Of a stretch of 64,000 nucleotides of DNA, positions 50,020 through 62,800 are shown in pieces. Each line of letters starts with the position of its first letter. Position 1 is the stretch's first letter. Source of the stretch: Pomacea canaliculata. Taxonomy: Eukaryota > Mollusca > Gastropoda > Architaenioglossa > Ampullariidae. The stretch lies in assembly GCF_003073045.1 (NCBI RefSeq), contig NC_037599.1, positions 16,904,055 to 16,968,054 of the forward strand, given 5' to 3'. The notes under the pieces were generated by a model. That model saw only the letters and a program-made list of their open reading frames with translations. It made no database searches and had not been told where the DNA came from. Made by a program: the position numbers and the translations under genes.

Positions 50020-51240
50020 TGTAGTTTTACTGACACCTTGATCTATGCTGTTACAAAGTGAATATGATTTTTGTATATTGTCGCGTATCGGCCCCGATGT
50101 CGCTGGATGCACGCTGACAACCGCTCACACAGCCGCACGTACACACACCCACTCGCTCAGGCAGAGACCCGAGGTACCTGTCGAACCTTTGATGAAAACG
50201 AAATAATAAGTTATAAAAAAATGAAATGAACATAAGAAAAAATAAAAAAGAAGTGCACTTACACGTACACGCAAGAAAACTGGGGACTACCCCACGCAGA
50301 AATACGAGATGGAAAAAACACTGAGTACTCTTGCCCCTGATGCCTTCTGGCCTGACGTTAGATGTAGAGCACTGTGTACTCTGTTGACACTGTGTGTACT
50401 GTGTACTCTGTTGACACTGTCTCGACCACAGCCACACTGTCCGGGACCCTTTGCTGGTCCACAGTCCGAGTTGCCTTGCTGACTACACGACTCAGGACCG
50501 AACGATGAATATGATGGAACGAAGAAATGAAGGGAGACGAAACGTAGAACGGTTGAGGGGGCGGAAGGGGAGAAGAAGAAGAGGTGACGAAATTGAAGAA
50601 ATGCAGCGACGACAAGAAACAGGACGAGGTTGACAAGATCACACGAAGAATGTAAGAGAAAAAAAAAATATAAATGACGATAAAGATGACAAAGATGAGA
50701 GAACTGTCAAATGTGGAGAAAACAAGACCCTATAGCTATGACTTAACAAAAAAGGTGAGATCTCTAATGACAGCCCCTCTCTTAGCAAATGAAGTTGTAT
50801 CCTAGTACAGAGTAAACACACACTCGCGCACACACACACACAGACATGCGCAGCCTGTCGTCCGATAATCGAGAACTACTCACTCACCCACGCGGCTTGT
50901 GAAGTGGCCGGCGGTCACCCGCTCCCAACCAACAGTTTCGGAAACCCACTCCCGTCTGCTGAATTTTACTTCTACTGAACTTACACCAGCCCCACGGATT
51001 TCCACTGGCTCCTGGTGCTCACTCCTGGCTACTGCGTTCATCAGCCTCCCAGGGTTGGAGGGCAATGAACAGCCAACCTCCATTGCTACAGCAAGCATCA
51101 GACCCAGCATCAAGCAGACGACGCGTGACGTAACGTGGGCATGACGTCAGGCGTTGGTACAGTCAGCGAAAAAAGTCCTCGACTTTTACCCCGAATTGGA
51201 TAAAAATAGCCTGGAATATGACGTCAAACGTCGTCTGCTG
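50020..51240. other. intergenic or upstream region of the lengsin-like gene
   Basis: Contains a short duplicated 'actctgttgacactgt' (near 50380-50420), A-rich sequence and a palindromic CRE-type site, tgacgtca, at 51142-51149. A minus-strand open frame at 50880-51113 starts with a hydrophobic MMLGLMLAVAME-type peptide, but no partner exon was found. Confidence 0.3.
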
Positions 51241-51242
51241 TA

Positions 51243-51745
51243 AAGGCCTATTTTCACTGCGATTTTGTACAAAATCCTTGCGCCTATGCAGCTTAGCACC
51301 ATCGTCCTATTCTCACGTAGCTAGGCAACGCAAGTGTCTTTCGAGCTGACGTCAACCGCACAGTGCAGTATGGGTAGTCAACAATATGGCAGACGACATC
51401 AACGGCGAGATACTTTTGGAAGCAACTGCGGCTACGATAGTGATATTGCAAAATGAAGCGGAAAGAAAGAAAAAGAAAAAAAAGAGATGTGGGTGAGGGA
51501 GTGGGGAACGCGAAGGAGTCGCTTTAGGAGCATATTCATGTCTTGGAAAAGGAAATATCTTCGGAAGAAGGGAGCCTACTGTGTTCAAGCATTCCGATTG
51601 GCCTAGCGAGAAAATAGAACCGCGTGCTGTATCTCGTAACCTAGCGACAAGGCCTTTCTGTGTGCCGTGTGCACAACTCGTTGAGGCCTTGCAGGGGCTG
51701 CTAACCCCGCTAGGGGCCCAACATTGCAGCGTGAGAATGGGCCTT
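51243..51745 (+). mobile_element. Harbinger-like DNA transposon remnant
   Basis: The ends are inverted repeats: AAGGCCTATTTTCAC on the left, and AAGGCCCATTCTCAC as the complement of the right. They are flanked by TA on both sides, as in TA-targeting Harbinger (ISL2EU-like) elements. Inside, from ATG at 51391, a frame reads MADDINGEILLEA and then a lysine run. After a frame change it gives WVREWGTRRSRF and KKGAYCVQ, which resemble the WVRPW...GAY start of Harbinger transposases. The catalytic domain is missing, so this is an internally deleted, dead copy. Confidence 0.65.
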
Positions 51746-51991
51746 TAAGTTTATATCTCACTTTGTCCCAGTCGCGACCTGACGATCCGAGGGGATGGTG
51801 AAGGTAAAGAAGAATTTCAAGGCCAATGTTGCTTTCCGGTAAAACGGATTCAGTCTCAGAATCTCCTTTTCTAAAACTAATTAATCGTTTTTATAAATAT
51901 ATTTGTTGTCAATATTAACCCGATAACGGTTTTCAATTTGTCTTAAACTTCCTTTCTTACCGTCATTTTTTTCCAGTTTTTAAAGTGAATC

Positions 51992-53684
51992 ATGAGCTCG
52001 CAGGAGAAGTGTCCTACCTGTTCGGCCGCAAAGGAGACGGAAGACGATCTGCTGTCGAAGTTTGATTATGTCATCTGTACCATACCCGGTACTCACGGCA
52101 TGCCCTATGGACGGGTGGTCCCGCGTCATCTGGTGCAAAAGGTCCTGAAGGATGGCTTTGGGCTGTTTCGGGGTAAGCTGTAGTTGATACATCCTTGTTT
52201 TGCTTGCATTCTTTTATTGTGTTTTGATTTAGTAAATAAAAATCTGTCGCCAATTTTCTCACGATTTCAAAAAAAAAAAGGTACCCGTCTACAGAGCCGA
52301 CGAGTATTTACTTTGCTTAACTTTCGTTGTTTGTGTAAAACTGTGTTCACGACGATGCAAGACAAGGTCAATGTTTTTGAAGGTTTTCTTTTAAAGGACT
52401 TCTGTAGGAAAAAAAAGAAAAAAGAGACTGGCTAACATTCTCTATGATATAATTTCAGCACTTTGTTCTCTCCCTAGGTATCGGAAACTTCGGCATTAAC
52501 TTTGAAATCCCAAAACAAATTAAAGAGTACACCGAGAATAACTGGCCTAACGGCCTCTTCCTTCCCATCAAAGAGACGGCTAGAGAGCTGATGTGGTGCA
52601 GCACTCCCTCCCGCCGTATCGGCAACCTTGTGTGCGACCTGTTGTACGCCAACGGCGAGCAGGACGAGGTGTGTCCACGTGACACGCTGCGTCGACAGCT
52701 GCGGCGGCTGGAGGCCATGGGGATAAAGCTGCGGTCGTCGTTCGAGTGCGAGTACATGGTCTTCAGAAAGGACACGTCGGAGCCGCTAGGTGGCGGTGTG
52801 CTACAGTACGGCAACGCGGACCTGCTGGACCAGGACCTGGACTTCCACCTGGACCTGATGGACGTCATGCGCGGCAGTGGCATCCCCGTGGAGTTCTTCA
52901 ACGGCGAGTCGGAGCTAGGCCAGTACGAGATCACCATGACACCAACGGAAGGACTTGAGGCGGCTGACGCGGCTTTCTTCTTGCGGTACGGCATCCGGGC
53001 ATTCTGCCAGCGGCGCGGTTATAGAGCGACATTCATGACGCGCCCCTGCTTTCCCGGCCATAGTAATGGCATGCACCTAAACCACTCCCTGTGGGGCTCC
53101 GACGGCCGCGATGTCTTCCACGACGCCAACGACTCTCAGCATTTGTCTACATTCGCTCGGCACTGGGTGGCCGGCCTACTCGACATGGACCGGCTCTGGC
53201 AGCCCTGGTGTGCCCCACCGTCAACTGCTACCGCCGCCTTTGCGACGGACTGGCGCCCAGCGCCATCTACTGGAACCTGGAAGACCGCCTGAGCACGATC
53301 CGGGCCAAAGCCTCCAAGTCCGGTGCCTACCTGGAGTTTCGACTGCCGTCTTCCGCCTGTAATCCTTACCTAGCCATTGCCGCTACTATAGCTGCAGGTC
53401 TGGATGGGGTAGAGCGCAAACTGCCATGTCCAGATCCCGGAATCCCTGGCAGGACGGTCAGTCCCGACAACGCTGTGCCCCTGCCAACGTCATTGACCGA
53501 GGCCCTCAACGCACTGGAGAAGGACGTGGATTTAAAGAACGCGCTGGGTCAAAAGGTCGTGGAACGTTTTATCACTCTGAAGCGCGACTTTGAAATCAAG
53601 TATTTCCAGAACAACACCACTGCGGACATGAGCACTGCGGAAGTCACAGCTGTGGAGGCCAAATACTACATGCCTTATATCTAA
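51992..53684 (+). CDS. LGSN: lengsin-like protein (glutamine synthetase fold), one frame break
   Basis: Exon 1 is 51992-52172 and exon 2 is 52478-53684. They join in phase 1 across a GT-AG intron to read GLFRG|IGNFGINFE. The product would be about 462 residues. It shows the glutamine-synthetase family order: an N-terminal domain (DYVICTIPGTHGMPYGRVVP), ECEYMVF, ESELGQYEITM, GHSNGMHLNHSLW, CPTVNCYRRL and YLEFRLPSSACNPYLAIAA. Animal lengsins keep this fold but are reported to lack ligase activity; in vertebrates they serve as lens proteins. The role in an invertebrate is unknown. The frame breaks once near 53182-53184, between HWVAGLLD and HGPALAALV, where one base is missing relative to the family. 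Everything else is conserved on both sides, so a sequencing error or a recent null allele is more likely than long decay. Confidence 0.9.
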
Positions 53685-54121
53685 CACTACATGAGTCTGC
53701 ATGCACGTGACTTCAGCTTTATTTAGTAGGTAGAACTGATGGTAGTTGTTTATGGTAAACAATCTAATCCTTCTCTCTAAAATCCTAGAGTAGCCATAGC
53801 CACAAGGTATGTGTGATGATAAGAACAGGTGCATATTTCTTTTCACACACACATAAACACACACACTCCCTGAGATGTCCACTCAGAGACTTCTATATGG
53901 GACAAGCAGTGATATGATTGATATGAATTCATGAGGTTGGCAATATGTTTGCATGTAAAGTTACTTCTCTACTTTCACATGAGAACCATAGACTTCTATA
54001 GCCCCATTTAGTAGTTCCATTGTTTTGGCTAGATTGTAGACATTTCTTTAACTGTATCATGTGGTAGAACAACAACTATGGTGAAAACATTTGAAACTCA
54101 TGGCATGATGAATGAGTGAAG

Positions 54122-54127
54122 AATAAA
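54122..54127 (+). promoter_or_regulatory. polyadenylation signal AATAAA of the lengsin-like gene
   Basis: Canonical AATAAA 438 bases after the stop codon, followed by T-rich sequence. Confidence 0.45.
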
Positions 54128-54129
54128 TG

Positions 54130-55820
54130 TAGACATTTTATTTTTGTTTGTTGTAGCAATCATGCCTTGTTTTCACTTACAAATGACTATAGTACCATCC
54201 TTTTCCACTTTTGTGAAATGTAGAAGCTTGAACATCTTCTATAAAACTTTTTTTCAGGTGTTAGGTCTGTGAAAAAAAATTATGCTTGTCCATAAAGGAA
54301 CCAATTGATTGAGAATAAGAAAGTATGCTCTTGCATTTGACACTGGTTTGGTTATTTATTATTTTCTGGTAAGCGACCATCCAAATATAACTAAGTCAAC
54401 CTTCTGTGAAGATAGTAGCATTACAACTGAAGCCTACGCGCATCTCTTTCATCAAAATGTACAAGGATAAAGAAACACTGGCCTAACCAAGAGGGTAAAG
54501 TGCAATAAATTTATCCTAAAACAAAACAATGCTGGGAAATCCAATCCCTCCTTCCTCTTTGTCTCTTAAAATAAAAGTGGATGCCTTTTTCATGCTAAAT
54601 CGCAGGCATTGGTTTGAGTGTGTAAATATTTATATAAACTCATAATTGCACATATGATTACCCAATTTTGCAATAAATTAAATAAATAAATTTCATTTAA
54701 TTTTATTTTCTGTAAACTGCTTTTGCTACGCCAGGTTTCAGAAATGGAGTATTAAACTGCACTCTCCATGCCACAAGTGTGTGTGTGTTTCTATGTGTGC
54801 ATGTAGATGAGGAAGAGAGAATGAATTCTTATTAGCATTTGTTGGGTGTGTATGCTGTGTTGTGTGCATGTACATTTGTCTGTGTTTTGTGCAAGCATGT
54901 CATATATGAAGGTCTGTGCTTACATGTCCACGTGCTCTTGCACCGCATCGATCTGTTCTATAGCTTCTCTCTTTAGTCTCTCTTTATCTGAAGTATTTAC
55001 TTAGATGTGTCTTTATAAAACACACATAAGAAAGTAGATTTTTTTTATGACAGTAAAAGGAAAATGTCTATCCTTACATTCTTGGTACATTTTGGAATTG
55101 TCTCCCGTCCAAAAAGACATCCCAAGAAATGTTTACATGACAGGAAAAATATTTTTATAAAGTCGTGTGTTTGTATTCTTACGAGTTTTTGTGTCCAAGA
55201 GGCAATTAGCATGAGATAACAGGGTAGCGAGGGTAGGTAGCACTTAGACTTAGAGCGACTGGCATCGAGAGGTGATCGAGCCGACGGGCAGGTGAGAGCA
55301 GGAGACGATAGTGAAGGCCACGTTGACGAGGATTCAAAGCTAAGACACCGCATCACCCAATCAGTGAGCGAGGACTGCAATATCTCCGTAACATTAAACT
55401 TTCCTTCCACCCAGGCTTCTGTTACCCGATACCGACACCCAGGTGTCGCTGTCATCCGCTCCTCGTGACATGACGTCACTCTCAGTTGCCATGATAATCG
55501 TGTTATAGCAGCTACTGAATGCTACTCCTCATACCTCTTATCCGTCTTTCTTCACATCGTAGTGATCAATGTCTTCGGCTCTTGAGGTGCCGTCCTTCTA
55601 CCTCATTGTCTGTTTTTATCTTTCACGTGGCGAATTGTGCTGTCAGTGATCCCCGAAACAGACAGAGACAGTTCCATATTTCTAAGCACTCAAATGTAAT
55701 TCAGAGAACTTGTATGACTGGATGATGATATCCAATATGGCGTGTTGTTTTGTAGGCTTTATGAATGAATCGATGCTGCATGGATATCGCCAATTTTGTT
55801 TTTCATAGTCGTATTCATGG
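54130..55820. other. intergenic, no supported gene
   Basis: AT-rich with a few TG-rich patches (54775-54900). A 144-codon open frame on the minus strand (55045-55479) has no recognisable motif or splice context. Confidence 0.4.
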
Positions 55821-55829
55821 ATAATGGTG

Positions 55830-56400
55830 ATATATTTTAAGAAATCGAGGTCCTCGCAGCTAGACATACTTTTCAAGAAATTGAGAACATATATTTTAAT
55901 CAAATCCCTTTTCCAAAAAGAGGGCAAATTCGATTATCTTATGATTTTTTTTTTTCACCATCAGCTGGAATTCAATAGCATACTATTAACGCTTCATCGG
56001 ATTATGTCGCAATCACACAATTTAACTTTTTGAACTGCTTTATACCAAGGACTGTAACTCTTAGTAGACTCTTTTGGCATAGACTTTTTAATTTTGTTTA
56101 CATTATCTTTCAAACCGCCAGTGTTACCATGGATACATGAAAGTATATATTTTTAAGTCGAGAGAAAAGTTCCTCATAACCATACGTATTTTACAAGAAA
56201 TTGCGAGAATATATTTTAATAAAATCTCTTTCAAAAAAGGCAAAATGCAATTATTTTATAATAACGCATTTTTTTTTAATATCAGCAATTCATTAGCATA
56301 TACAATTAACGCTTCATCGAATTATGTCGCAATCACACAATTTAACTTTTTAATCTGCTTTATAGCAAGGACTGTAACTCTTAGTGGACACTTTGGGAGC
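55830..56400. repeat. diverged tandem duplication, about 320-bp period
   Basis: 'tgtcgcaatcacacaattta' occurs at 56005 and again at 56325. Flanking sequence before it (cttcatcg[ga]attatg, ttcaagaaattg/ttacaagaaattg) and after it (caaggactgtaactcttag) is also shared. The two units, about 55830-56075 and 56150-56395, differ by many substitutions and small gaps. Confidence 0.7.
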
Positions 56401-56429
56401 GAGAGTTTTGTACATCAAGCGTGGGTAAA

Positions 56430-57263
56430 ATGGAATCAAAAAGAGGAAATGTAAGTAAATATAAATTGGTTTTACTTTACGCATTAAACTCCTTACTCTT
56501 ACGGACAAATATGTTACTTCTGACTTGTGTGATAATGTGAAAAGTGACGGAATATCAAAATATTTTATTGAAAACTTGGTTTCAGAAAGCTGTTTGGGGC
56601 TTTAAAAGAAGCACAGCATTGACGGTGTTTCTTAAGCGCCTGCAACAGAAGGAGGGTGAAAGTAAGCATCCCATTTTAGCATTAGCAAGAGCACAAGAAT
56701 ACCACTGTGACCTTTAACCTACACGGATTGTTGAAAACCAGGCAATTTCCCTGAGCCATCATCCATCTCAAAATCAAAGTAGTCTAATGGTTTGGATGAT
56801 TAATATGTAATTTTTTCAAATGACTATTTTTATTTATTTACAGGTAATACAATGTTTCTCGCAAGAGGCAGCTCAGAATATGCAGCTCTGTCACCTCTTG
56901 AAAAAAAACACTGGCGACGGAATCTGCAACCCCTGCTCTTCCATAAACATTGGAAGATAAGAAAAATATATATCAAGCAGCTAGTGGGGCAGCTAAAGAA
57001 GATGGTGAGTGTTCATCACATCCTTTAACAATAGCATCACATGTATATGATTCCTTTTCCCCTTTGTTTAATTATAAACTTATATGTATTAGATGTATAG
57101 AGGTACACTGTACGTTTATTTGCAATCTAATAGTGAAAGTACAATTGAATAATTTAATTTGCAGGAAAGAGTACTTTTACACATTGGTGTGGCGTACTAT
57201 TTTGAGATGGGTTATGACATGCACCATGTGCTAGCCGGGACAACTTGTCAAGAAATGTGCTAG
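56430..57263 (+). CDS. possible four-exon gene, 118 residues, unknown family
   Basis: Exons 56430-56450, 56586-56661, 56844-57004 and 57165-57263 are each bounded by GT/AG (GTAAGT, GTAAGC and GTGAGT donors; TTCAG, TACAG and GCAG acceptors). With phases 0, 1 and 0 they join into one open frame of 357 nt from ATG to TAG. The product starts MESKRGNKAVWGFKRSTAL and is strongly basic. It includes SSEYAALSPLEKKHWRR, a W/K-rich helix and an ending YFEMGYDMHHVLAG. I do not recognise a family. Exon 3 and its preceding intron have a diverged partial copy at 24410-24130. Differences between the copies look neutral rather than protein-conserving, so this could be a fossil or a chance assembly. Individual open frames are too short to be noticed by length. 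Confidence 0.35.
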
Positions 57264-60200
57264 CAGAAAGGCCATCGATACTATCAGACATCAAGTATCT
57301 GCGCCAATGTGTGCAAAAAGTATTTAATAATTCATATGGTAAGAGATTGACGAAGTTGACAGTTTCTCCTGTTCCCCACCCACCACGGAGTCCATCTATG
57401 GGATGCAGCCGAGCGGTACCATCCAGCAGGGGTGCAGCAGGTTTTCAGGAGAAATACACTCTGACCCACGAGAGAGTGGATCAGATTGACCAAGGCTGCA
57501 CCTTCTAGCAGAGCTAGGGCATTGCACGACCAACCAATTGACATGGGACAGCATCAGCCTCCTGTCTAGGTCTGGGCCTAGAGGAATGTTGCCATGATGG
57601 GCCGCAACCCATCAGTGACCTCAACCTCCAGAATCCCATTCTCCCCCGACACAGGTCGCTCTGCACGGCAAACACTGGGGGCCTAAAGAATCCTCTGAGA
57701 AATCAGAAATGATGAGAGATTTGTGGGAAATATTGAAAATGGGAAGGACCAAAAGGCAGAGGATAGGATATGAAAAACCTGCAGTGGAAGAAATAAGAGT
57801 TTTAACAAATAAAGGTGAAAGGACCTGTGAGACAGAAACCATTACTGTGAGGAGGGAAGAGGCAGGCCACTCTGTCACCCATCCAGAGAGAAGTTGGGTG
57901 TCCACCCCTGGCATTAGAAGCCAGGCCCACATGGGCTAGAGAGGGGAGGAAACAGGACAATGCAGCAGGAGTTGATATTTACTGCCATGCCTGGTGCTGT
58001 TCACGTGTTCAGAATGCATCTGACATTTGCTGAGACAGATGGCACATGTGGTAATCACTCAAGAAACGGAAAAATCGCAAGATGCATCTTCCTTGCATTC
58101 AACTGATTACTAAGCAAATGTCTTTGAAACATTTTTATTTGGCATGAAAGGCAATGCACTCCATTATCATTATGCAAATAAATGAAACCCAGCTTTACAA
58201 GACAAACCTAACCATAACAAAAAGTAGTCTTTTGTAATAAGCCTGCATTAAAATGTAACATTGGAACCTCTTTATGCAAACACACCCTATGACGCGGTAA
58301 AATAAAATGTGCATACATACGCCTCTCACTGAGGCCAGTGGTTCTCAAAAGAATGCCTTGCATACCAGTGAGCGAGTCGAAGTGCAGCTGTTGCAAAATT
58401 TGCCATCTTTGTGTAGACTGTCTGACCTTATGTGAATACTATAGAGGGAGGGGGACAAAGTGTAAAATGTATATGCACTTGATACAAAGGCAATAATGGT
58501 TAAACAGTGTATGTCGACATCAAATTTAAAATTTCACTCTAAATGTTCATATTTGGTAAAGTAGGCATCAGTTGCCTATTGACACAGATTTTTTTTTCTC
58601 CTTCCCATCAATTTCTTTCTGCATAAAACAGCAAAATTTTGTCAAACCAACAAAATGGGTGTGTATTATGTCCCCAGATAGGACACCAAGAGATATACAA
58701 ATGCATGCCAGGATTACAAAGCAGTTTGAAAGCAAGAACTGCAAATAACTGAAAATTACCTCACACCAAATAAAAAAAGCCCAGTTAATTTAAGTGGATT
58801 CTATGTCTCTTCCCCAGCATGCTCTTTCCAGATAAGAGTTCACATCAACACTCAGATACCAGCAATGTCTCTGGCAAAATTGCATGTACAATGTGTTTCT
58901 TAAGGGACATGATGGTTGAGGAGAAAAAATGTAGAATACCATAAAACTGTAGATGGCAAGTTCGTGCAAAATTCACAGTCCAGTGCTTGAGGGCTTGCAG
59001 TTTTATACGTGTATGTGAGTGTATATAATGCCTAAAGAAACTCAAAACTCACGTGAGCCGAGCTTGGTCCAGCATAATAATGATTAGCACATTTTCTACA
59101 AGCATATACAGAACACAGGAATTATAATACAATCAAAAATATTTTACTTTCCATTAATACTGACAGTACACAGAATACTTCAACTGAATGCTCATTCAAA
59201 TTTATAAAGTATGCCTCATACCAGAGAATCACCTCCAGTTCACATCCACTTCACCACAATGGGAGGAAAGGTGAGCAGCCCTTCAAAGCAATTTTTCAAC
59301 AACAGTGAAGAGCTCTTTATAAGCAGCACCATCTGAATAAAAGTGTGAAACTATGACTGCTTCAGAATGTAATGCATGGGAAAGTCACCACAGCATGCAT
59401 CTACAGAAAAATCAATGTATAAGACAGCAGCTTGTAGCCACAATTCTTTACAAATTCATTATTCAATCATGCCCAGAGCTGCTGGAGGGTGTGTAAGCCA
59501 CTACACTAGAAACTGAAGCATAGCAACACGTCTAAGGTTAATGGTTATAAATTAGGGGCTGTTATGGGCAAACATTACATGGCAAGCAGGATAAAACAAA
59601 AAAAACAGTTACATACTAACCTAAGAGCATATGTAACTTTTTCATGCGATTGTGTTTTCTTCACTACAAAATACTAATTCTTTATATCAGACTGAACATC
59701 TGTTGTCAAGATACAACCTTTAAACGCCAAGATTCTTAGTTGTGTTTTTGAAAATTAAAAAAAAAAGAGTTGAGACCTCATTTTCTGCAGATTCACGGTT
59801 TAAGCAATGCTTCATTAGCTTGAGGTTTCCATTCATCAAATCATGTTTATATAAAAAAAAAACCCACACATTTTGTAACAAACTATGGGCTAAATACTCT
59901 AGAAGCCTGTCAGCATCATAAAGAGTAATTTCATGTATAAAGGCTTAAAACAAAGCAAAAATGCTACAATACAGCCACTGATTTGCAAAAAATGAAAACA
60001 AGCACAAGACCAGTTACAACGATGAGGATAGAAACACAGGAGAATAATGATCAGTATTGGGATAAGTAAAAAAATTAAAAATTAAATAAATGAAATCCCA
60101 GTGACATAAAACGATATACAATTTCTTGCGCAACATCATGATGGGAAATGGCAAAAAGAAAAAAAAAAAAGCTGCTGAAAAGCCGAGTGCCCTGACCAAC

Positions 60201-61180
60201 ATCACAGAACTATGTCAGTTCATGGGAATGATAAACCAGGTGAATGTTTATGACAAAATTGGCATATTTCGTGAAATGTTAGACATTTACTGATATTCCT
60301 GCAAGAAACAAAGCCCCTCACCCCCAGCCCCACCTCCAAAATTGATTCAGCAATGGAAATACAGTCCTCAATTTACCATGGAAGTCACATTTTATTTCTG
60401 TTTTTGGTGAAACACACTATCTTCTAAGGACAGATAGATCCTTAAGTAGGATGTCATGATTGTGTTAGTTCAGTTGTGGGGTCTACAGAAAAAAGAGCCA
60501 TTATAAATTTTTTAAAATCTCTCATTTTCAGTAGTTTTAGAACTGAATAATAAGGGAGATGAAAATCACTATTTTTAACATGGCAGGTATGGAAACCAGT
60601 TATGTAGGGTTGAGGTCAGAAAAGAAAGGGACTAAAGAATGAAAAACATCTTTCTCTTTAAAAATATGGAGGAGAATAAACTTTCTTCAATAAGAGAATA
60701 ATGACCAAAATGTTTCTGTTAGCAACTCGAGGACTGCTTTACATCAAGGACAACTGACTGTCGTTAATATAACTTGTGTGACAACTGATTGTTGTTAATA
60801 CAACTTGTGATAGGTCCACAAATAGGGTAGCATTTTTAACAGACACAATTAAGCCACTTCTTAAAGCTATTTTCTATAATACTGCAGATGTGGGTCATGA
60901 ACTACTTATGATGTCATATAAAATAGGGTAGAATTAGGAGGAATATTCTTTTTTTATATTTGATAATAAAGAATATTTTTTGTGTGTAGAAGAAACAGTT
61001 TAAAAGTATGCTTTTTATGATGTACCTTTCATTTTTGTACTTTTTTGGAAATTGTATAATACACCTCTTATGAGGACAAATAACCCCTAAAATACCAAGG
61101 CATGATAATCCAGCTGTGTATGTTTATAGAAATGATTGCCCATACAAATTTCAAAAAACCTCAACTTGTCTTAGGTAGTC
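57264..61180. other. intergenic, no supported gene
   Basis: 57350-57960 is less AT-rich and has two overlapping unrecognised open frames. From about 58000 the sequence is very AT-rich with homopolymer A runs, and has no exon I can support. A lone hAT-like CAGTGGTTCTCAA occurs at 58336. The region could be a long untranslated tail of a gene beyond the window. Confidence 0.4.
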
Positions 61181-61261
61181 TTGAGCTACATGTGGGTCAT
61201 GTGCCACAAACAAAAATTATGCTATTTTCTACCAGAATGCATACAGATTATGCTTCCAATG

Positions 61262-61590
61262 TTACTTATAAATAAGGCAAAAAACATCAGCCAGAAGATC
61301 AAGCTGAGAATCTTCAAGTCAAATGTGATCAGCACCCTCCTTTACGGATCAGAATCTTGGAAGATGACCAAATCAGTAACAAGCCTTGACGTCTTCCAAA
61401 ACAGATGCCTCAGGCGCATCACCACGATACCGAAGAAGTGAAACCGAATAGAAGAAACTTAGCAGTGAAAGGGAGATGAAAGGAAAGGGCTGACATTCAC
61501 CTAGCGTGTTTTCAGCCGATCGACATCGGTCGACTCTGGTTGAGGCCTTGTGCAACCTGATGCACAAGAGGAATAGATAGATAGATAGTT
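61262..61590 (+). mobile_element. 3' end of a LINE (reverse-transcriptase C-terminus, RTE-like tail)
   Basis: Translation gives NISQKIKLRIFKSNVIST, then LLYGSESWK and FQNRCLRRI, the C-terminal end of non-LTR reverse transcriptases. After a stop, about 61530-61570 still shows the 'LVEALCN' type ending. The element ends in an (ATAG)n tract at 61571-61589, the tetranucleotide tail typical of such LINEs. Stops and frame changes show it is dead. Confidence 0.75.
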
Positions 61591-62621
61591 ACTTATAAAT
61601 CTTTTAAAAATAGTTCTAAAAAAAGTCTTCTGATAAGTACAAAAATAAAGGTTAGCATGAAGATATGATATTTAGCACATCAAACATTTGGAGCAACTAC
61701 TAGATGAAACAAAGCTCAAGTCACCAGCACAATTATGACAAGGATACAAGAAGAAATAAATCTCTAAAAGTCTTACACCTTTATAAACTTTGTGTATTAT
61801 TCTAAACCCATCACATATACCTAAGCTGCAATGAAAACCTTCAAACAGAAAAGTTTTATCATGATCTTTAAGCATACTCACAGCTTTGCACAATCAGCAC
61901 ACAATCAAAATATTTCTGACAATTTAGCAATCCTTTTCATTTCACAAATAATTTGAAATTCAGCGGAAGCAAAGCAAGGTAGTATAAGGTACAGGTATAT
62001 GGGTACATGACTATGAAGATGGTTGTGGTTATAGTGCAAGTGGTCATTTTTGGATTTTTTGTTTGTTTGTTTAAATAGTCACAAGCCATTATTCTGTAGG
62101 TTTAAAACTTTGATGTCCTTTTATGTACACAAATCATCATAGTCAATACTTTGTATCTTCTGCATTTCCTTCATTATCTGATTATTTATTCAACAATCAT
62201 GGCCACATCAGCGATCCAGTGATCTGAATGGAACACACAAGATACCCTGGTTTTGAGTAACTCCTGTGCTAAAAAAAAAGTCATGCCTGACAGTCATAAA
62301 CATATGCATACCAATAAATACATTAGCAGACACCAACTAAAATAACAAAACTAAATGAGATTAAAAAAAAAATTGGAAGGGTAAAAGTTTTTACCCAACA
62401 GAATTCCTTCAAAGCTTGAAAAAAAGGACTTTGTGAAGCATTAACATATTTCCTCCTTTTCAAACAAGTGACTAGAGACCTATAATGTGTGATGAGCATA
62501 GAAAAGTTTACGAATGTATAAAGTTATTAACCACCTGTTCAACAATAACTGGTCTCCATGCTTAGTTCTGAATTTTAACGTTTTTTCAACAACAGGTTTT
62601 TCAAGAAAATACACTTTAACA
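61591..62621. other. intergenic, no supported gene
   Basis: AT-rich, with homopolymer A and T runs. No open frame has recognisable content. Confidence 0.4.
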
Positions 62622-62800
62622 CAGCGGTTCTCAAACGGTGGGGGGTGACATGCTTACAAGGGGGGCGCAAAGGTGGTCATTTTTTTTTAAAGTTTCTTAT
62701 ACCGATATAAGTGAAATTAGCTTAAATTGCTGGCTAAGGGGGCGCGCGGATGTATCTTTGTCAGGGAGGGGCGTCACAAGGAAAAGGTTGAGAACCGCTG
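62622..62800. mobile_element. hAT-type MITE, 179 bp
   Basis: The left end CAGCGGTTCTCAA and the right end TTGAGAACCGCTG are perfect inverted repeats of the Charlie/hAT type. Flanking octamers ctttaaca (left) and gtttaact (right) share the core tttaac, a decayed 8-bp target-site duplication. There is no coding capacity, so it depended on an hAT transposase encoded elsewhere. Confidence 0.85.

Noticed and set aside
50880..51113. Minus-strand frame beginning with a signal-peptide-like MMLGLMLAVAME
   Set aside because: There is an internal GTAAGT donor but no partner exon, and the hydrophobic start is short. Too weak to call.
52455..52994. 179-codon minus-strand open frame
   Set aside because: It is antisense to the GC-rich lengsin-like exon 2; codon bias on the sense strand explains it.
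55045..55479. 144-codon minus-strand open frame
   Set aside because: No motif, no splice context and biased composition; not supported as a gene.
58336..58348. Lone CAGTGGTTCTCAA hAT-type terminus
   Set aside because: There is no matching opposite end or target duplication; it could be a fragment or chance.
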